Program-made: the position numbers and the translations under genes
Assembly (NCBI GenBank): GCA_013339895.1
Contig: JABACO010000017.1
Coordinates: 3,425,118-3,489,117, forward strand
Length of the DNA: 64,000 nt
Reading direction: 5' to 3'
Source of the DNA: Ephydatia muelleri
Lineage: Eukaryota; Porifera; Demospongiae; Spongillida; Spongillidae
Notes under the pieces: generated by a model
What the model was told of the DNA's origin: nothing
Database searches by the model: none
The model's input: only the letters and a program-made list of their open reading frames with translations
Shown here: piece after piece, positions 1 through 12,562 of the stretch
Layout: each line of letters begins with the position of its first letter
Numbering within the stretch: position 1 is the first letter of the stretch

Positions 1-296
1 CAATATTAGTTGAAGGATGACGCAAGGCATTACGCAATGACATATTGTGATGAATAAATTATGCGCTGTATAAATTAATTTTTTGTCTTGATTTTAGTTC
101 AAGAATGGTTAATGGAATAATTTTTTTAAGTACATATGTCATGATCAGACCGATTTATAGGACAATTTACAAGTGTTTAAAATTCAATTTGAAATAAAAA
201 GCAAGATGACCGCCTATGTATGGGCCATTTCTGGATATGGCAGATGGAAAGAGAGAAAATGGCTCCTCATATATCTGACACCATGCCAAAGAAGCG

Positions 297-1672
297 TTGC
301 CCAAAGCCACGTGGTCAATGTGGTGTTGTACCGAAGTCAAAGACCAACAATACCAAGGTTCCCTCTGCCTTTTGGCAGGTATGATCGTGGTCCAGTACAA
401 TGCTGGGTTCCCACTGTCAAGCACATTACTAATGCCAATGGTGCTAGGATTTTTTGAAGTGCACAAGATCTCATGGGTGCCTTCCAGGGTTTGGTACAGG
501 AGGTTCCTGTTAAAGATTGGACGCAAGTGCAGGGCCATCACAAAAACACTCGCAGTTTGCCTGTAGACTTCACTGCCATCAAAAAAATGTTTCTCAGAAG
601 GGTGGTGTTCTTAGTAAGGAAATACAGCATTCCCCCTTCTCTCTTCCTTAACATTGATGAAACAGGTGTTAATCTTTTGCCGTGTCAAAAACATACCTGG
701 GGTCCATCTGGGGCACAGCAAATATCAGTACTTGGTTGGGGAGATAAAAGACAGTTTACCTGCAATCACTGCAGAGGGAAAGTTGGCAGGTAAAGTGCAA
801 ATCATTTGAGCAGAGGAAACAGATAGTGTCACCCAAAAGGTGATGAGATAGATGCAATGACAGACTAACTCTTGCACTAACATAGCACATCACACTGGAC
901 CACAGAAAGTACAATTTCGGAGTATGTGGCTGTGTTGTATGCAGCGTATGTTCTACCCAAAATGACAGAGGAGGGAGTTGATCTAGATTCTAAAAAGTGG
1001 GTGTTGCTCTGGGCTGCTATTCAGTGCATCGTTCTGGTCCTGTATTGGAAGTGCTCAAAAGTAAGCGGTACCCAAATTTAATGCTTCTCTTTGTGCCAGC
1101 CTCTTGTACTGCTGAGCTTCAACCTCTAGACTTATCCTATAACTTTGTGTTTAAATCTGGAGTAGCTTCTCTCTTTGCTTCTTGGTTGAGCCAGGTAGCT
1201 CAGGAACAACTTTTGTACCACAAGACCAACTTAGGTTTGACCTTAGTTTAAAAAGTGTCAAGACTCCCTGGGTCTACATGACGCTGAAAAAATCTCAGAA
1301 ACCAAGAAGTCTGCCATGGCTGATGGCTGGATATCTTGGGCTACCACAGATGAAGGTATTGAAGAAAGAGATACCCTTTACGAGGACGCCAGAGCCTTGG
1401 AGAGACAAAAGGAACTGTTTGTGGTGAAGGGCGGGAGATCAAAAGATGCTGCAGTTGCAGGATTAATTGAACAGACCGTAATTGAAACCAGCTCTGAAAG
1501 GACAAGAGAACTGAAGAGGTGATTGAAGAAACCAGTGGTGAAGATGATAACGGTGGACAGAGATTGAAGAACTAGATGATGTGGAAGGCGAAGAGAACAC
1601 GTTGGCCGATGAGGAGGAGTCGTCCCAACTTCCCGACGACCTAGCTAGTAGCTTTAATGTAGCAACACGCAT
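297..1672 (+). pseudogene. Degenerate Tigger/pogo-like DDE transposase
   Basis: Fragments of a pogo/Tigger-type (DDE_1) transposase lie in several frames. Around 645-770 there is a NIDETGVNL-type motif, the usual context of the first catalytic Asp, followed by a conserved tryptophan-glycine stretch. Around 1080-1200 is the region before and after the third catalytic residue, with PNLMLLFVPASCTAELQPLD, typical of the phrase 'P..t..lQPlD' in this family. The frame changes at least three times and stops intervene, so no functional protein is made. No terminal inverted repeat pair was found by eye. The family call rests on motifs only. Confidence 0.7.
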
Positions 1673-2148
1673 CTAAATTCAAGTAGTAGTAGAACTGTTT
1701 GGCTGCTGAACAATGTGCTGAAAACTTGCTTTATAAGTTACGTACGCAATTTTATCATCACCTTTAAAAAAATACGAATTACATGTACTTACATGTATTG
1801 CGTACAAATGCATAATTATTAAAAATACACGAATACGAAATACGAATCTATTAAATAAATCATTTTATTGTTCGTTTGATTTCTACAGTATTAAGCTGAA
1901 ATAGAACCGGTTGAGGTGGTTGTTTGATTCTCGCGATCGGTTAACTGGAGCTCCGGTTTCAAGCCGTGCTCAGTGACGCTTAGTGAGGAAACACCTTTAT
2001 TGACTCGAAATGCGTGAGCGTGTAAAAATGCCCCAATAGGAAATGGTATTTGCACATGTTACTATGGCATCACGTAAGGATGCTAGTCACGTGCGACAAA
2101 TATGGGCAGGGACTAACCTGCACCAACCATACAAGGCACAACCATCGG
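1673..2148. other. Intergenic DNA and presumed 5' flank of TMC
   Basis: AT-rich DNA up to about 1900, then more mixed sequence leading to the TMC start codon. No convincing TATA box or RNA gene was seen. The promoter of the TMC gene presumably lies here. Confidence 0.4.
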
Positions 2149-3402
2149 ATGGCCAGTGAGGAGGCGATTCAGCTCCGTGGAGGCGACCGGCTTAGCGACC
2201 GGCTCCAAGCGTCCTCACACACGAGCGGGGTATCTCAATCGCCACCTGCGTACGAGGACGAGGTCAGATCGTCAGCTGTGAAAAGCTTCACTCTGCCGCA
2301 CGGTGTGCCTTCGTTCGGCGATCGACCGGGCCAGATGACGGAGGAGATCCACAGAACGAGGTCGTTACAGGACATCAACCAGCTGACGCTATCGCGTGGC
2401 ACTCTGGGGACTTACCGCACACTACCGCGTTTGAAGGAGCGCATCCAAACCATGTCAGTGGAGATGTATACCAGATACCATAAGCCTGTAATTATATGGA
2501 GTCTATATAACAATTTCCAATAGAAACTGTAACGGCTTGCTTTGAAATGTAGGCCTAGGCTAATGATCACAAATTCCGTGCCTTTTTGTACATACAGTTT
2601 CTTAGTGCGTAATGGTATCTACGGTACGCACATACACATGTAGCTCAACAGACTAGCATGGGTGTCCTTGTTTCGCGTGACACTCGCACACGCGATTCGC
2701 CAAGTCACATCTGGGTAGTATATGAAATCATTTTGCGAAAAGGAACTAAGGTATGTTTTCTCTATTCTAGAAGTTTGAAATGTTCTCCACACAGCAATTC
2801 TTATTCGATATCTATGCCTTGTATTCGCGTGAGTGGTGGCAATTATCGTGCGAGACCGCCGTGTGTTTCGCTCTAAGTGACCTAGAATACATCACGCACG
2901 TTTTCAACATAGCTCTCTCTCTCTCTCTCTCCCCTACCTCCTCGCCCGCCCCGCACCCCCCCCCCCCCCCCCTTCTCGCCACAGGAAGGAAAGAAGGCCT
3001 GCCAGCAGCACATTCTGTCTTGATCTGAAACATGTTGTAAGTGTGTTGTCAGAGAATAATATACTTGCCTTAAATTTTAAAATGTTTGGTGGTATTCCCT
3101 GAATGTATGACTGAAGGATGTCTGCTCCACATGTTGTTGGTGGAGCTAAAGCACAGCATGGTCCCGAAATGGACACAATGGGTGCAGCATGTTATGTTGC
3201 TCAGACCGCTGCTTAATTTATACAGCTATGTTGGGTCTGCAAATGCACATTATTATACTGTTATTCTATCTGGCATGACAGCAGAATGGTTCTAGAGGCG
3301 TGATATCACCTCCCTCTTCTATGGCAAGTGTAGACCACAAGACAACCATGGTTACCTATGGTTTCATGAGAATCCAAGCCATACATGGTTAAGTAGTTGA
3401 AA

Positions 3403-3441
<39 letters not shown>

Positions 3442-6060
3442 AATATATCTAAAGTGCGAGCTGGGAAACGCTTTGATTATAAATATGTCCAGGAATGTGT
3501 TTTGGTGACTGATATAGTGTACATGGTGATCGCAGCGGTCTAAGTGTGACACTCTTGTACTCTGTGTACCAAATAGAGCAGACCCATCTTAATACCTTCC
3601 CCTCCACATAATATATGCGCTGTTGCCTCAGGAGGAGCTGGACAGCCAATCATGTTGCCAACCTGACCAATAGAATGTGATTGGCTTGGTCCTCTCCTTT
3701 CACATGCATGTCGGGAACTAGAGACATGGTCAGGCAATGAGCAATGCACATCTTCATAACACCCGAGTAACTCACACGCAAATAAGAGAAGGGGACATGT
3801 AATAACTCAAAACCGTACAAACGACTGAATACCTATTTAATGGTCATACAGGATGACATGTGTTAAACAAACATGACCCCCCCCCCCCCCCCCCCATACA
3901 TGTATATGCATAATGATGGTGTATATATGTGCCCCACCCCCTTTTTTGTTGCAGTGGTGGCCCAAAATAACCAGAAAGTTGGAACCGGTCCTGAACATTG
4001 AACTATGGGAGAGCCACATCAAGCAGGTGGAAGGACACTTTGGTACTGCAGTGGCCTCCTACTTTGTCCTGCTCCGGTGGCTCTTCTACATGAACCTGAC
4101 CATCCTTGTGGTGTGGATGCTGTTTGTGCTCATCCCTCAGTTTGTGGTGGAGCCCTCCCTGGCAGTGGAGAAGGCATACTTGCTTAACCCCTGCATCAGT
4201 CCCAACATCAGCTACCAGTGCCCCAGGAACAGCACCAGCATGGTCTACTGGGCAATGAAAAACTGCACGGCTCGTACAAAGGGGTTCACGGAGGCGAGGT
4301 CCTGCGTGAGGAATCAGAGCGACATGACATTGGTGCCCACAGTGCCACTTGGTGTCAACAACAAGTCGTGTCCTCATTATCCAAGCCCGTATCGGTTCTG
4401 TACCATACAACAACCGAGCTATGACCTGATCAGTTTGGTCACGGGCAGAGATGGTTACAATGACACGTGGCTATTTTTAGGGCATTACGTCAATATGACC
4501 GTGCCCTACAACAGGCCTGTTGCTTATCTGGTGTGCACTGCTGTGGTGTACGGGATCAGCTTCTTCATGCTCGTCATCAGGTACGTGTTTGGATTGTGGT
4601 GTGTCTGGTGCGGGGAAGGAGAAGGTCACATGAGTGCATGCCGTGGACATTACGTATTTATTTTGGGCTACAAGACTGTATATATGTCATGTGACTACAG
4701 CTTAGTCGTATTGACAGCATATCGCATGACTCCAATTGGTCACATGACTTTAGTATGATTGCATGACTAATCATATGTTTTCACATTCTTGTTTTCAGCA
4801 TAGGGAAAGCATATGTTAACAACACAGTTAAATTCAGTTCATTAGTCAAAGCCAACTTCTGCAACAAAGTTTTCGCTGCTTGGGACTACAAATTAAGAAA
4901 CTCCCGAGCTGTGAAGCTAAAGAAAGCCTTCATCAAAATAGACCTACAGGTATGTTTTAAACGATTCACTATCAAAGCAGTGGCCATTAATTACTTCTAA
5001 CTAATGCCCACCATTAGGAGGAACTTGTTGAACACCAGAAACAATCGAAAGCACGCAGCTCAAAGGACCTCCTCAAAATTGTTCTAATAAGGACTGTCAC
5101 CAACTTGATTGTGCTTGCTTTGATGGTGGGCTGTGGAGCTGCAATCATAGCAGCCACAGCAAACAGTTGGAAGCAGGTATGGGATTGTGTGCTATCGTTT
5201 CATACTCCTAACCTTCTATTTACCTCCTCCTCCTCCTTCTCCTCCTCCTCCTCCTCCTCCTCCTCCTCCACTGCAGTTAGTGGCTCAAAAGCTCAATGCC
5301 ATAGGACTGATCGTACCAATCCTCATCATAGCCAGCATCATCATCCTTCCCATCATCTTCCACGTCATAGCAGGCTTTGAGCAGTACAAGACTCAGAGTG
5401 GGCACGAGAAGATGACCCTGATCAGATCCTCGTTTGTCCGCATCTCCACTCTCCTGATATACATCATAGCTGCCTTTTCAGCCATTGAGTGCACACAGAG
5501 CAAGGACATCCAACTTGCAGCACTGAACACCTTCAAGAACAACACCACATATTGCTTAGGATCGGTAAGATATCTACATTTCAAAAGGTTGCAATGCCAT
5601 TTATATTTGATTATACAATTTACATTTCAAGTGCTGGGAGACCTTCATTGGTCAACAGTTCTACAACCTTCAGATATTGGAGTTCCTCTTCATAGCAATA
5701 TTCACTATCGTATATGAGAGTGGCCGACAGTAAGTGTATTGATCCAACCACTTGCTTGCTTGTTTTATTTATTTGTTTGCATGTTCCTTTGCTGTACAGT
5801 GGTCTTTACAGGGCATTCCATAAGAGAGTGCAGCATAAGATATTGAAAAGTATTCTATCGAGGGCATCGTTCAGCATATCAGATAGTGTCAATGACCTGG
5901 TGTACTACCAGCTACTGATGTGGTAAGGATGGCAATAATTATATAACCTTATTGTACTCAGTGACCCCAATATGCACCATCTCCCTCTCACATACACAAT
6001 GTACACATTCACACACACACAAATACACACACATGCACACATATGCATGTATGTACATGG

Positions 6061-6091
<31 letters not shown>

Positions 6092-9000
6092 TACACACAC
6101 ATGCACACATATGCATGTATGTACATGGGCACACACACACACAAATACACACACATGCACACATATGCATGTATGTACATGGGCACACACACACACACAT
6201 ACTTAAACTTATAAACACAGGCTTGGGTTCTTCTTCTCTCCAGTACTACCACTGTTTCAAGTTGTAATCTTATTTGCCACCTTTTACATCAAAAAGGTAT
6301 CAAGCTGTAGTGCTAAACTCTCTCTTGTGTGACAGTGCGCCTATGTTATTCTGGTTTCAGTATAGTTTGATGTTCAACTTGGAACCTGACAAGGAAGCTT
6401 TGTTCAGAGGGTCTAGGGCTTCAGTAGTCTCAACTGTCCTCTTTCTCCTAGTCCTAGCTGGCGCTGTGTTCCCAGTGGGATTTGCAGTGTCCAGGTGGGT
6501 GTGGCCTCTATCTATATGTGTAATTGTGGATGGGGGGAGGAGAGAGCTAGTGTTTATGTTTAGGTTATTGCATGGGGGTGTTTGTGATTATTTACTACCT
6601 CATTGTACTTGTTTATAAACATCTTAGAGACAGTATAAGCACAGGTAATCCAGGTGTAGTTATTTAACTGTATCTATTGCTTGTACACGTGTGCAGTTTT
6701 GTTAGAAAGCATGTTTACTCATACTCTATACTTTTTGCTAGTGCAGTACCACCATGTGCATGCATTGCCTTCGTCCTACATGTACGCGTGGGACTATTGT
6801 TGTCTATACATAGGCTATTTTTGGAACAGTACTATACATGCATATTATTCTCTTTGCACAATTAAATGCCTGAATAAAATTTTGTTCCAGTCATTAACTT
6901 TACCGACATTCCCATAAGGAGATACATGTATGCAACCAAACTACTGTACTAGGTTACTGGGATAGTCCACTTTGGGAAGGTGTAATGAAGAAAGTAATAT
7001 TAGCAAACAGTATATTGGTGTTTGTGTGGCCACAAAATAAATGTTCTGTCACACATATTCACCACCACCTCATCCATCACCCTACAGATTTCGGCCCAGT
7101 TTAGAATGCGGACCATTCCGGTTTGTTGATCAACCAGTTGTCTACTGTTCATTACCTCCCCCATTCCTCTCCCCTTTCCTCCCCCACCCTTTCCCACTCC
7201 CTCCCTCCCTCCCTCCCACTCCCTCCTCCCACTCCCTCCCCTCCCTCCTCCCTCCCCCTCCCTCCTCCCTCCCTCCCTCCCTCCTCCCTCCCTCCTCCCT
7301 CCTCCCTCCCTCCCTCCCTCCCTCCCTCCCTCCCTCCTCCTCCCTCCCTCCTCCCTCCCTCCCTCCCTCCCTCCCTCCCTCCTCCCTCCCTCCTCCCTCC
7401 CTCCCTCCCTCCCTCCCACTCACTCACTCCCTCCTCCATCCCTCCCCCTTCCTCCCTCCCTCCCCTTCCTCCCTCCCTCCCCCTTCCTCCTCCTCCCTCC
7501 CCTTCCTCCCTCCCTCCCCCTTCCTCCCTCCCTCCCCCTTCCTCCCTCCCTCCCCCTTCCTCCCTCCCTCCCCTTCCTCCCTCCTCCCTTCCTCCCTCCC
7601 TCCCTCCCCCTTCCTCCCTCCCTCCCCCTTCCTCCTCTCCCTCCCCCTTCCTCCGCTCCCTCCCCCTCCTCCCTCCTCCTCCCTCCCCTCCCCCTCCTCC
7701 CTCCCTCCCTTCCCTCCCCTCCCTCCCTCCCCTCCCTCCTCCCTCCCTCCCTCCCTCCCTTCCCCCCCTCCCCTCCCTCCCTCCCCCCCCCCCCCCCCTC
7801 CCTCCCTCCCCCCCTCCCTTCCCTCCCTCCCCCCCCCCCCCCTCCCTTCTCCCCCCTCCCTCCCCCCCCCCCCCTCCCTCCCCCCTCCCCCTTCCTCCCT
7901 CCCGCCCTTCCTCCCTCCCCCCCCCCCCCCCCCTCCCCCTTCCCCCCCCTCCCCCTTCCTCCCCTCCCTCCCCCTTCCTCCCTCCCTCCCCCTTCCTCCT
8001 CCCTCCCCCTTCCTCCCTCCCTCCCCCTTCCTCCTCCCTCCCCCTTCCTCCCTCCCTCCCCCTTCCTCCCTCCCTCCCCCTTCCCTCCCTCCTCCCTCCC
8101 TCCCCTCCCTTCCCTTCCCTCCCTCCCCTCCCTCCCTTCCCTCCCCTCCCCCTCCCTCCCTTCCCTCCCTCCCCTCCCTCCCTTCCCTCCCTCCCGGTCC
8201 CTCCCTCCCTTGGTCCCTCCTCCCCCTCCATCCCTTCCCAAGTCCGTCCCCTCCCTCCCTTCCCTACCTCCCCAGTCCGGGCCCCGGATCCCTCCCTCCC
8301 CTCCCTCCCTCCCCTCCCTTCCCTCCCTCCCCCTCCCTCCCTTCCCTCCTCCCCTCGCCTCCCTCCCCCTTCCTCCTCCCTCCCTCCCTCCCTCTCCTTT
8401 CTTTCTACACCTTGCCATTCAACAGGACCAAGGAATCCTTCCTCTCTGTCATCAGTGAGGTGATAGGAGACTCCAGCTCTAGTTCCCAGCAGTTCATCTA
8501 CTACATTGCCTCCTCAGGCTTTATTGTACCCTTCATCATGGTGCTTATGTATGTTGTCATGGAAATGCCGTGAGCATTTAATATCGCTGAGGAAGGGGTG
8601 GAAGGGAAGGAGGTAGCATGGGCCTGCACTTACATGGCTTCTTAGGTATGGGCTTTTATCTTTTGCAGGCTACAGGTTGAGAGGTGCAAGTGTATGAGTG
8701 GGAGAGGGTGATTGATTCTTCACTATCACTTTCATCTCCATCCATATTTTCTTATTTCTCCTCTCTCCCTGCAGTGCTATAATTTGTATCCTATCTGCTG
8801 TTGTGGTAGCCAAAAAGAAGTTACTCCGACTATCAATAGCACATCTTGATGCTGTAAGTTTTACCGTTTGAAATTAAATTTCCGGTTTTGTGTCCCTCTC
8901 CTTGCCTGTCCCCTACACTCAAACAAATGGTCCCTACTGTGTTGAAACTACAATGATACAAATGAGATAGCCACAATTCAAGGATTGCTCCAACCATGTT

Positions 9001-9255
9001 AAACTATAAGGTCACATTTGCTCACACACACACACATACTCCTTTCTACACTGAATGTCCATGCCCATATTTTACACTCTGTCTTTTCTACATGACTCTC
9101 CCTTTCCTCCTCCCCAGGAAGGAATTGCCTTGCTCCACACAGATGAGGCTGCACTACCAATGTTGGCTCAACTCAGACACCAGTCCAGTGCAGCCCAGAT
9201 GGCAGCTGTAAATACGGCTGCAATTGAAAACAAGACATATGTGTATATGCCTTAG
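2149..9255 (+). CDS. TMC: Transmembrane channel-like protein (TMC family), 15 exons
   Basis: Multi-pass membrane protein of the TMC family; some TMCs are pore subunits of mechanotransduction channels. Proposed exons: 2149-2487, 2719-2750, 2985-3036, 3955-4580, 4799-4949, 5018-5176, 5277-5564, 5632-5729, 5800-5922, 6221-6296, 6361-6494, 7088-7120, 8426-8548, 8775-8853, 9118-9255. All joins keep phase, giving about 816 residues, within the usual TMC range. Diagnostic features are the IEGHFG-like segment before TM1 (exon 4), WDYKL (exon 5), the family signature CWETFIGQQ at about residues 550-558 (exon 8), [11 protein letters not shown] (exon 10) and PSLECGPFR (exons 11-12). N-glycosylation sequons crowd the first extracellular loop (exon 4). 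Exons 2 and 3 and the end of exon 1 are the least certain; they were chosen by splice-site quality and phase. The long intron 12 is filled by a C/T repeat. ATTAAA at 9403 is a possible poly(A) signal. The TMC subtype cannot be assigned. Confidence 0.9.
2956..3440. repeat. Poly-C tracts in TMC introns 2 and 3
   Basis: Two homopolymer C runs: 2956-2972 forms the pyrimidine tract of the acceptor at 2984, and 3405-3440 is 36 Cs in intron 3. Another C run lies at about 3877-3895, before the acceptor at 3954. Exact lengths in an assembly are doubtful. Confidence 0.85.
5217..5276. repeat. (CTC)n tract at TMC intron 6 acceptor
   Basis: Near-pure CTC/CCT triplets end directly at the CTGCAG acceptor of exon 7, so the microsatellite serves as the polypyrimidine tract. 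Confidence 0.85.
6005..6205. repeat. CA-rich minisatellite, three ~60-bp units, TMC intron 9
   Basis: Three copies of a unit made of (CA)n, ATGCACACATATGCATG and TACATGGG. It lies just before the exon 10 acceptor at 6220. A related CA-rich stretch sits at the same place in the downstream TMC duplicate (11281-11390). Confidence 0.85.
7150..8400. repeat. 1.25-kb homopyrimidine (CCCT/CCT/CCTT)n tract in TMC intron 12
   Basis: Almost pure C and T on the + strand, built of CCCT, CCT and CCCCCTT units. It fills the intron between the CGPFR exon (donor at 7121) and the exon starting 8426. Because the units are nearly stop-free, several frames on both strands stay open for 300-500 codons; these are not genes. 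The tract can in principle form intramolecular triplex DNA. Confidence 0.95.
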
Positions 9256-10228
9256 GAAATGCTCCGTTTCCACCACCATTTCAATCTTTGTGTGCTGTTA
9301 GTGCATGTGTGCTTTATTGTCGGGTGTGCGTGTGAAACATTGTCAGAACATACGGAATCTTTAGAGGTAAACTGTGGGATGGACAAGTGCCCAATTTTTT
9401 ACATTAAAATACATACTTAAAACATGTCTTAAAATCGTTTTACATAAACTGTATCGCGAAGTTCACACGTATAAGGTCGTCACAGACGTGGAATTATTCA
9501 TACACAGAGATGTATAAATATGAGCAATTGCAGCCTAAGAACGTCTATGTATGACGGTTTGCGCAGCAATGACTGAGCACCCTAAAATACTGATAAGCTG
9601 TTACATACAGTGTAAGTTGGATAATTAGTCTAGTTTGATGGTCACCGGGATTTAACTGTTTCACCAGCATCGTATTTAATCACATATATATATTATGAGG
9701 CGTATTTAAAAATCCCCTTGAGACAAAGTTCTTTTTATCCAGCCCTATAGATTGGAGATGTAAGGGGAGGTGGAAGTGGAGTCAAAACAACAACAAAAAA
9801 GCATTTACATTGTTCAATGCTGCTGCGTTCTGAAAAGGTGCTGGTCCCCAGCCACGTCAACCTAAATAAGATAATTGGAAAATCATTTTACACTATTAAT
9901 AGTACAGCAGTGAAAAGTTTGACCACTGAGTAGATTTTGTAGTGATGTGGCAGCAGAAGATGAGGAATGCAAACGGAAGGGAGGCAGGAGGTCTGATTCA
10001 CATTTGTAATTTCACCAGTTCAAATATCACCATTAGAATCTCAGTATACTCATATAATGACTCCCTTGACTTCATGGGGTAATACGTGATATTTTCTGCA
10101 CATGGTTTAAATGTTTCCCATCTTCTGCACTTATTAATACAGTTGGAATCAGGTCTGTGATTGTTGCTGTACATGCTGTTGTATTTAATTTTCTATGTTG
10201 CACCAATCTTCCTTCACAAGCACTGAAG
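9256..10228. other. Intergenic DNA between TMC and its duplicate
   Basis: TMC 3'UTR, then AT-rich DNA with no supported gene. Similarity to TMC begins near 10200, at a decayed copy of the intron 6 acceptor. Confidence 0.5.
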
Positions 10229-12366
10229 CTAGTGGCTCAAAACCTCAATGCTGTAGGACTGATCGTACCAATCCTCATCATAGCCAGCATCATCCTCCTT
10301 CCCATCATCTTCCATGTCATAGCAGGCTTCGAGCAGTACAAGACTCAGAGTGGGCACGAGATAATGACCCTGATCAGATCCTCAATCTTCAGCATCTCCA
10401 CTCTCATTGTCTATCTCGTGGCTGCCTATACAAAAATATCCAGGCTTCTGAACTCACTGTGTGAACCAGGTATGGAGCCATTTGAAGCATGGGAGGGTGT
10501 CTATGTTTCATTCAACACTCAAGTGCTGGGAGACCTTCATTGGCCAACAGTTCTACAACCTTCAGATACTGGAGTTCCTCTTTGTAACAATTTGATGATT
10601 GTTTATGAGAGTGGTCGATAGTAAGCCAGTGCATGATATGTTTATTAACAGCTTGTAGTGTGCATAGCAACACATATTCCATTGTTTTGTACACGTAGCT
10701 GTCTTCACAAGGCATTCCATAAGAGAGTGCAGCATAAGGTATTGAAAAGTATTCGATCAAAGGCATCGTTCAGCATATCAGATACATGTAGTGTCAATGA
10801 CCTGGTGTACTACCAGCTACTGATGTGTTAAGGATTGTAGAAGACCGTTATATCGCGCTAGCGTACCGACGCAGTAACCACCACAATAATATGACCACAG
10901 TATATACCACACGACAGTAGTACATGTATACACTAACACCGGCATGAGAACACGAACACGAACACAAGCAAGAACCCTAAACTCAAATGGGTGAAGGTTT
11001 TTATAAGGGTCTACGGTTCTTAAACAGGTTTTTAATGGTTTTATCCTGCGCTGCAGTGGTCACATGTTGTGCAGGCTTTCATTAGCACTTCGTGCCTGCC
11101 TTTGCAGGTTCTGTGAAATTTATCAACACCTACATGTACAAGAATGCAAGTGACCACCTTAATGTAACGCAGCTAACGCTCTCGTTAGTCCAAACACTCC
11201 TCTCTCTCTCTCCCTCCCTCTCTCTCTCCCTCCCTCTCTCTCTCCCTCCCTCTCTCTCTCTCTCTCCCACTCACAAATAAACATGTGCACACTTACATGC
11301 ACACACACATACACTTGTACTGTACATGTACATGTATGTGCACACATCCAGAAACACATGCATGTGTACATGTATGCACATACAACACAGGCTTGGGTGT
11401 ATCTTCTGTCCAGCTGTACCAGTCTTCCAAGTCATAATCTTACTTATTACCTTCTTCGTCAAGAAGGTACCAAGCTATGCAGTGTGTCCACTTCTTGTCT
11501 GTAGCTGCTCCTCTATTGGTTTCAGTATAGTCTGGTGTTAACCCCAAAAGAAGCATTGTTCAGAGCTTCCAGCACTACAGCGGTCTCTGCAGTCACATTT
11601 CTCATAGTCCTTGGTGGTTCTGTGTTCCAAGTAGGGTATGCAGTGTCCAGATAGGTAGGTGTAACCTTATATATTTTATTTTACTTAACCATTAATTATT
11701 TTTAGTTTCTCTGATTTGAACAGATAATACCCATTAATATACATGTAACTACTTGTGGTGAAATCTTTTCATTTTGGGACACACTGTATACGGGACATTA
11801 TCTGGCAAAGCTGGCTATTGCTTACTTATGCAAATTTAGCCAACATGTGATAAAGCTAGTTTTGATATGTCAGACTAATTAAACATTCATGCCTTAATGT
11901 AACTCTGTCATCAGTGAGTTGGTTGATGCATCCGGCACAGGTGGCAAGGAGTTCCTCCATTATGTGGCATCCTCTGGCTTCATTGTTCCCCTGATCATGG
12001 TTCTCATGTATGTTGCCATGGAAATTGGGGCTATTTTGTTTAGAACCACCCGTGATGATGGGAAAGGAGGGTCCCAGCATGCTGCACATCCAATTTGACA
12101 TATGGCATCATGTCTATGTGGTCCAATACTATGAAACCTCAGTTTGGGCTAGAGAATAGCAGGATATGACCGTTCAAATTGGGTGGGTATAACTGCTTAG
12201 ATGCAGTACTAGTGCTGTAATTAACTCCACTTTCTCTCTCTTCCTCACCTTCCTCCACATATACTCTCACCTCCACCTGGCACAGCACTCTGCTTTTCAT
12301 ATCGTTTGCAGTCATCCCATAGCCAAGAAGAAGATACTCTGCCTCACAATCGCACACCTCGATGCT
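10229..12366 (+). pseudogene. Partial tandem duplicate of TMC, decayed
   Basis: Recognisable copies of TMC exon 7 (10229-10469), exon 8 (from 10524), exon 9 (10699-10831), exon 10 (11391-11466), exon 11 (11526-11650), exon 13 (about 11904-12007) and exon 14 (about 12311-12366). The N-terminal exons, exon 12 and the last exon are not found. The copy is broken: the exon 8 copy keeps CWETFIGQQ but has a 1-bp deletion leading to two stops near 10597; the exon 9 copy has a 6-bp insertion and its donor GTAAGG has become TTAAGG; the exon 14 copy lacks part of its start and its donor is GTTAGT. The exon 7 copy ends in a different sequence (a donor-like site at 10470). Exons 10 and 11 remain open. This is duplication followed by loss of function, with no sign of a retrocopy because introns are retained. 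Confidence 0.85.
11195..11275. repeat. (CT)n / (CCCT)n tract in TMC pseudogene
   Basis: Dinucleotide CT with CCCT interruptions, followed by CA-rich DNA up to the exon 10 copy. Confidence 0.8.
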
Positions 12367-12562
12367 GTTAGTTTCATTTTGCTTCCACCTTGTGCATGTT
12401 GTACAGGTTTCCCAGTTTGTTCTACATGGCATTATATCGTGTTGCATAGTTGTTAATTGTCAAACTTGTGCTGTGCTCCAAAATAAATAAATAAATAAAT
12501 AAATTTTTAATCATAAATAACCCCTCTTCTCCCACAAAAAACATTTATGGCTTTGTGCACTG
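12367..12562. other. Spacer between TMC duplicate and KDSR
   Basis: Short spacer with an (AAAT)n microsatellite at about 12482-12505, then the presumed KDSR 5'UTR. Confidence 0.5.

Noticed and set aside
3405..3440. Poly-C run as a biological signal
   Set aside because: Homopolymers of this length are prone to assembly and sequencing error; only the presence of a C tract is reported.
5905..6267. Cys/Val/His-Thr-rich frames on both strands
   Set aside because: Translation of a CA/TG minisatellite in TMC intron 9.
7041..8573. Proline/serine/leucine-rich open frames of up to 510 codons (and Gly/Arg/Glu-rich frames on the minus strand)
   Set aside because: They are products of the stop-free CCCT/CCT repeat. 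The real TMC exons end at 7120 and resume at 8426 with proper splice sites.
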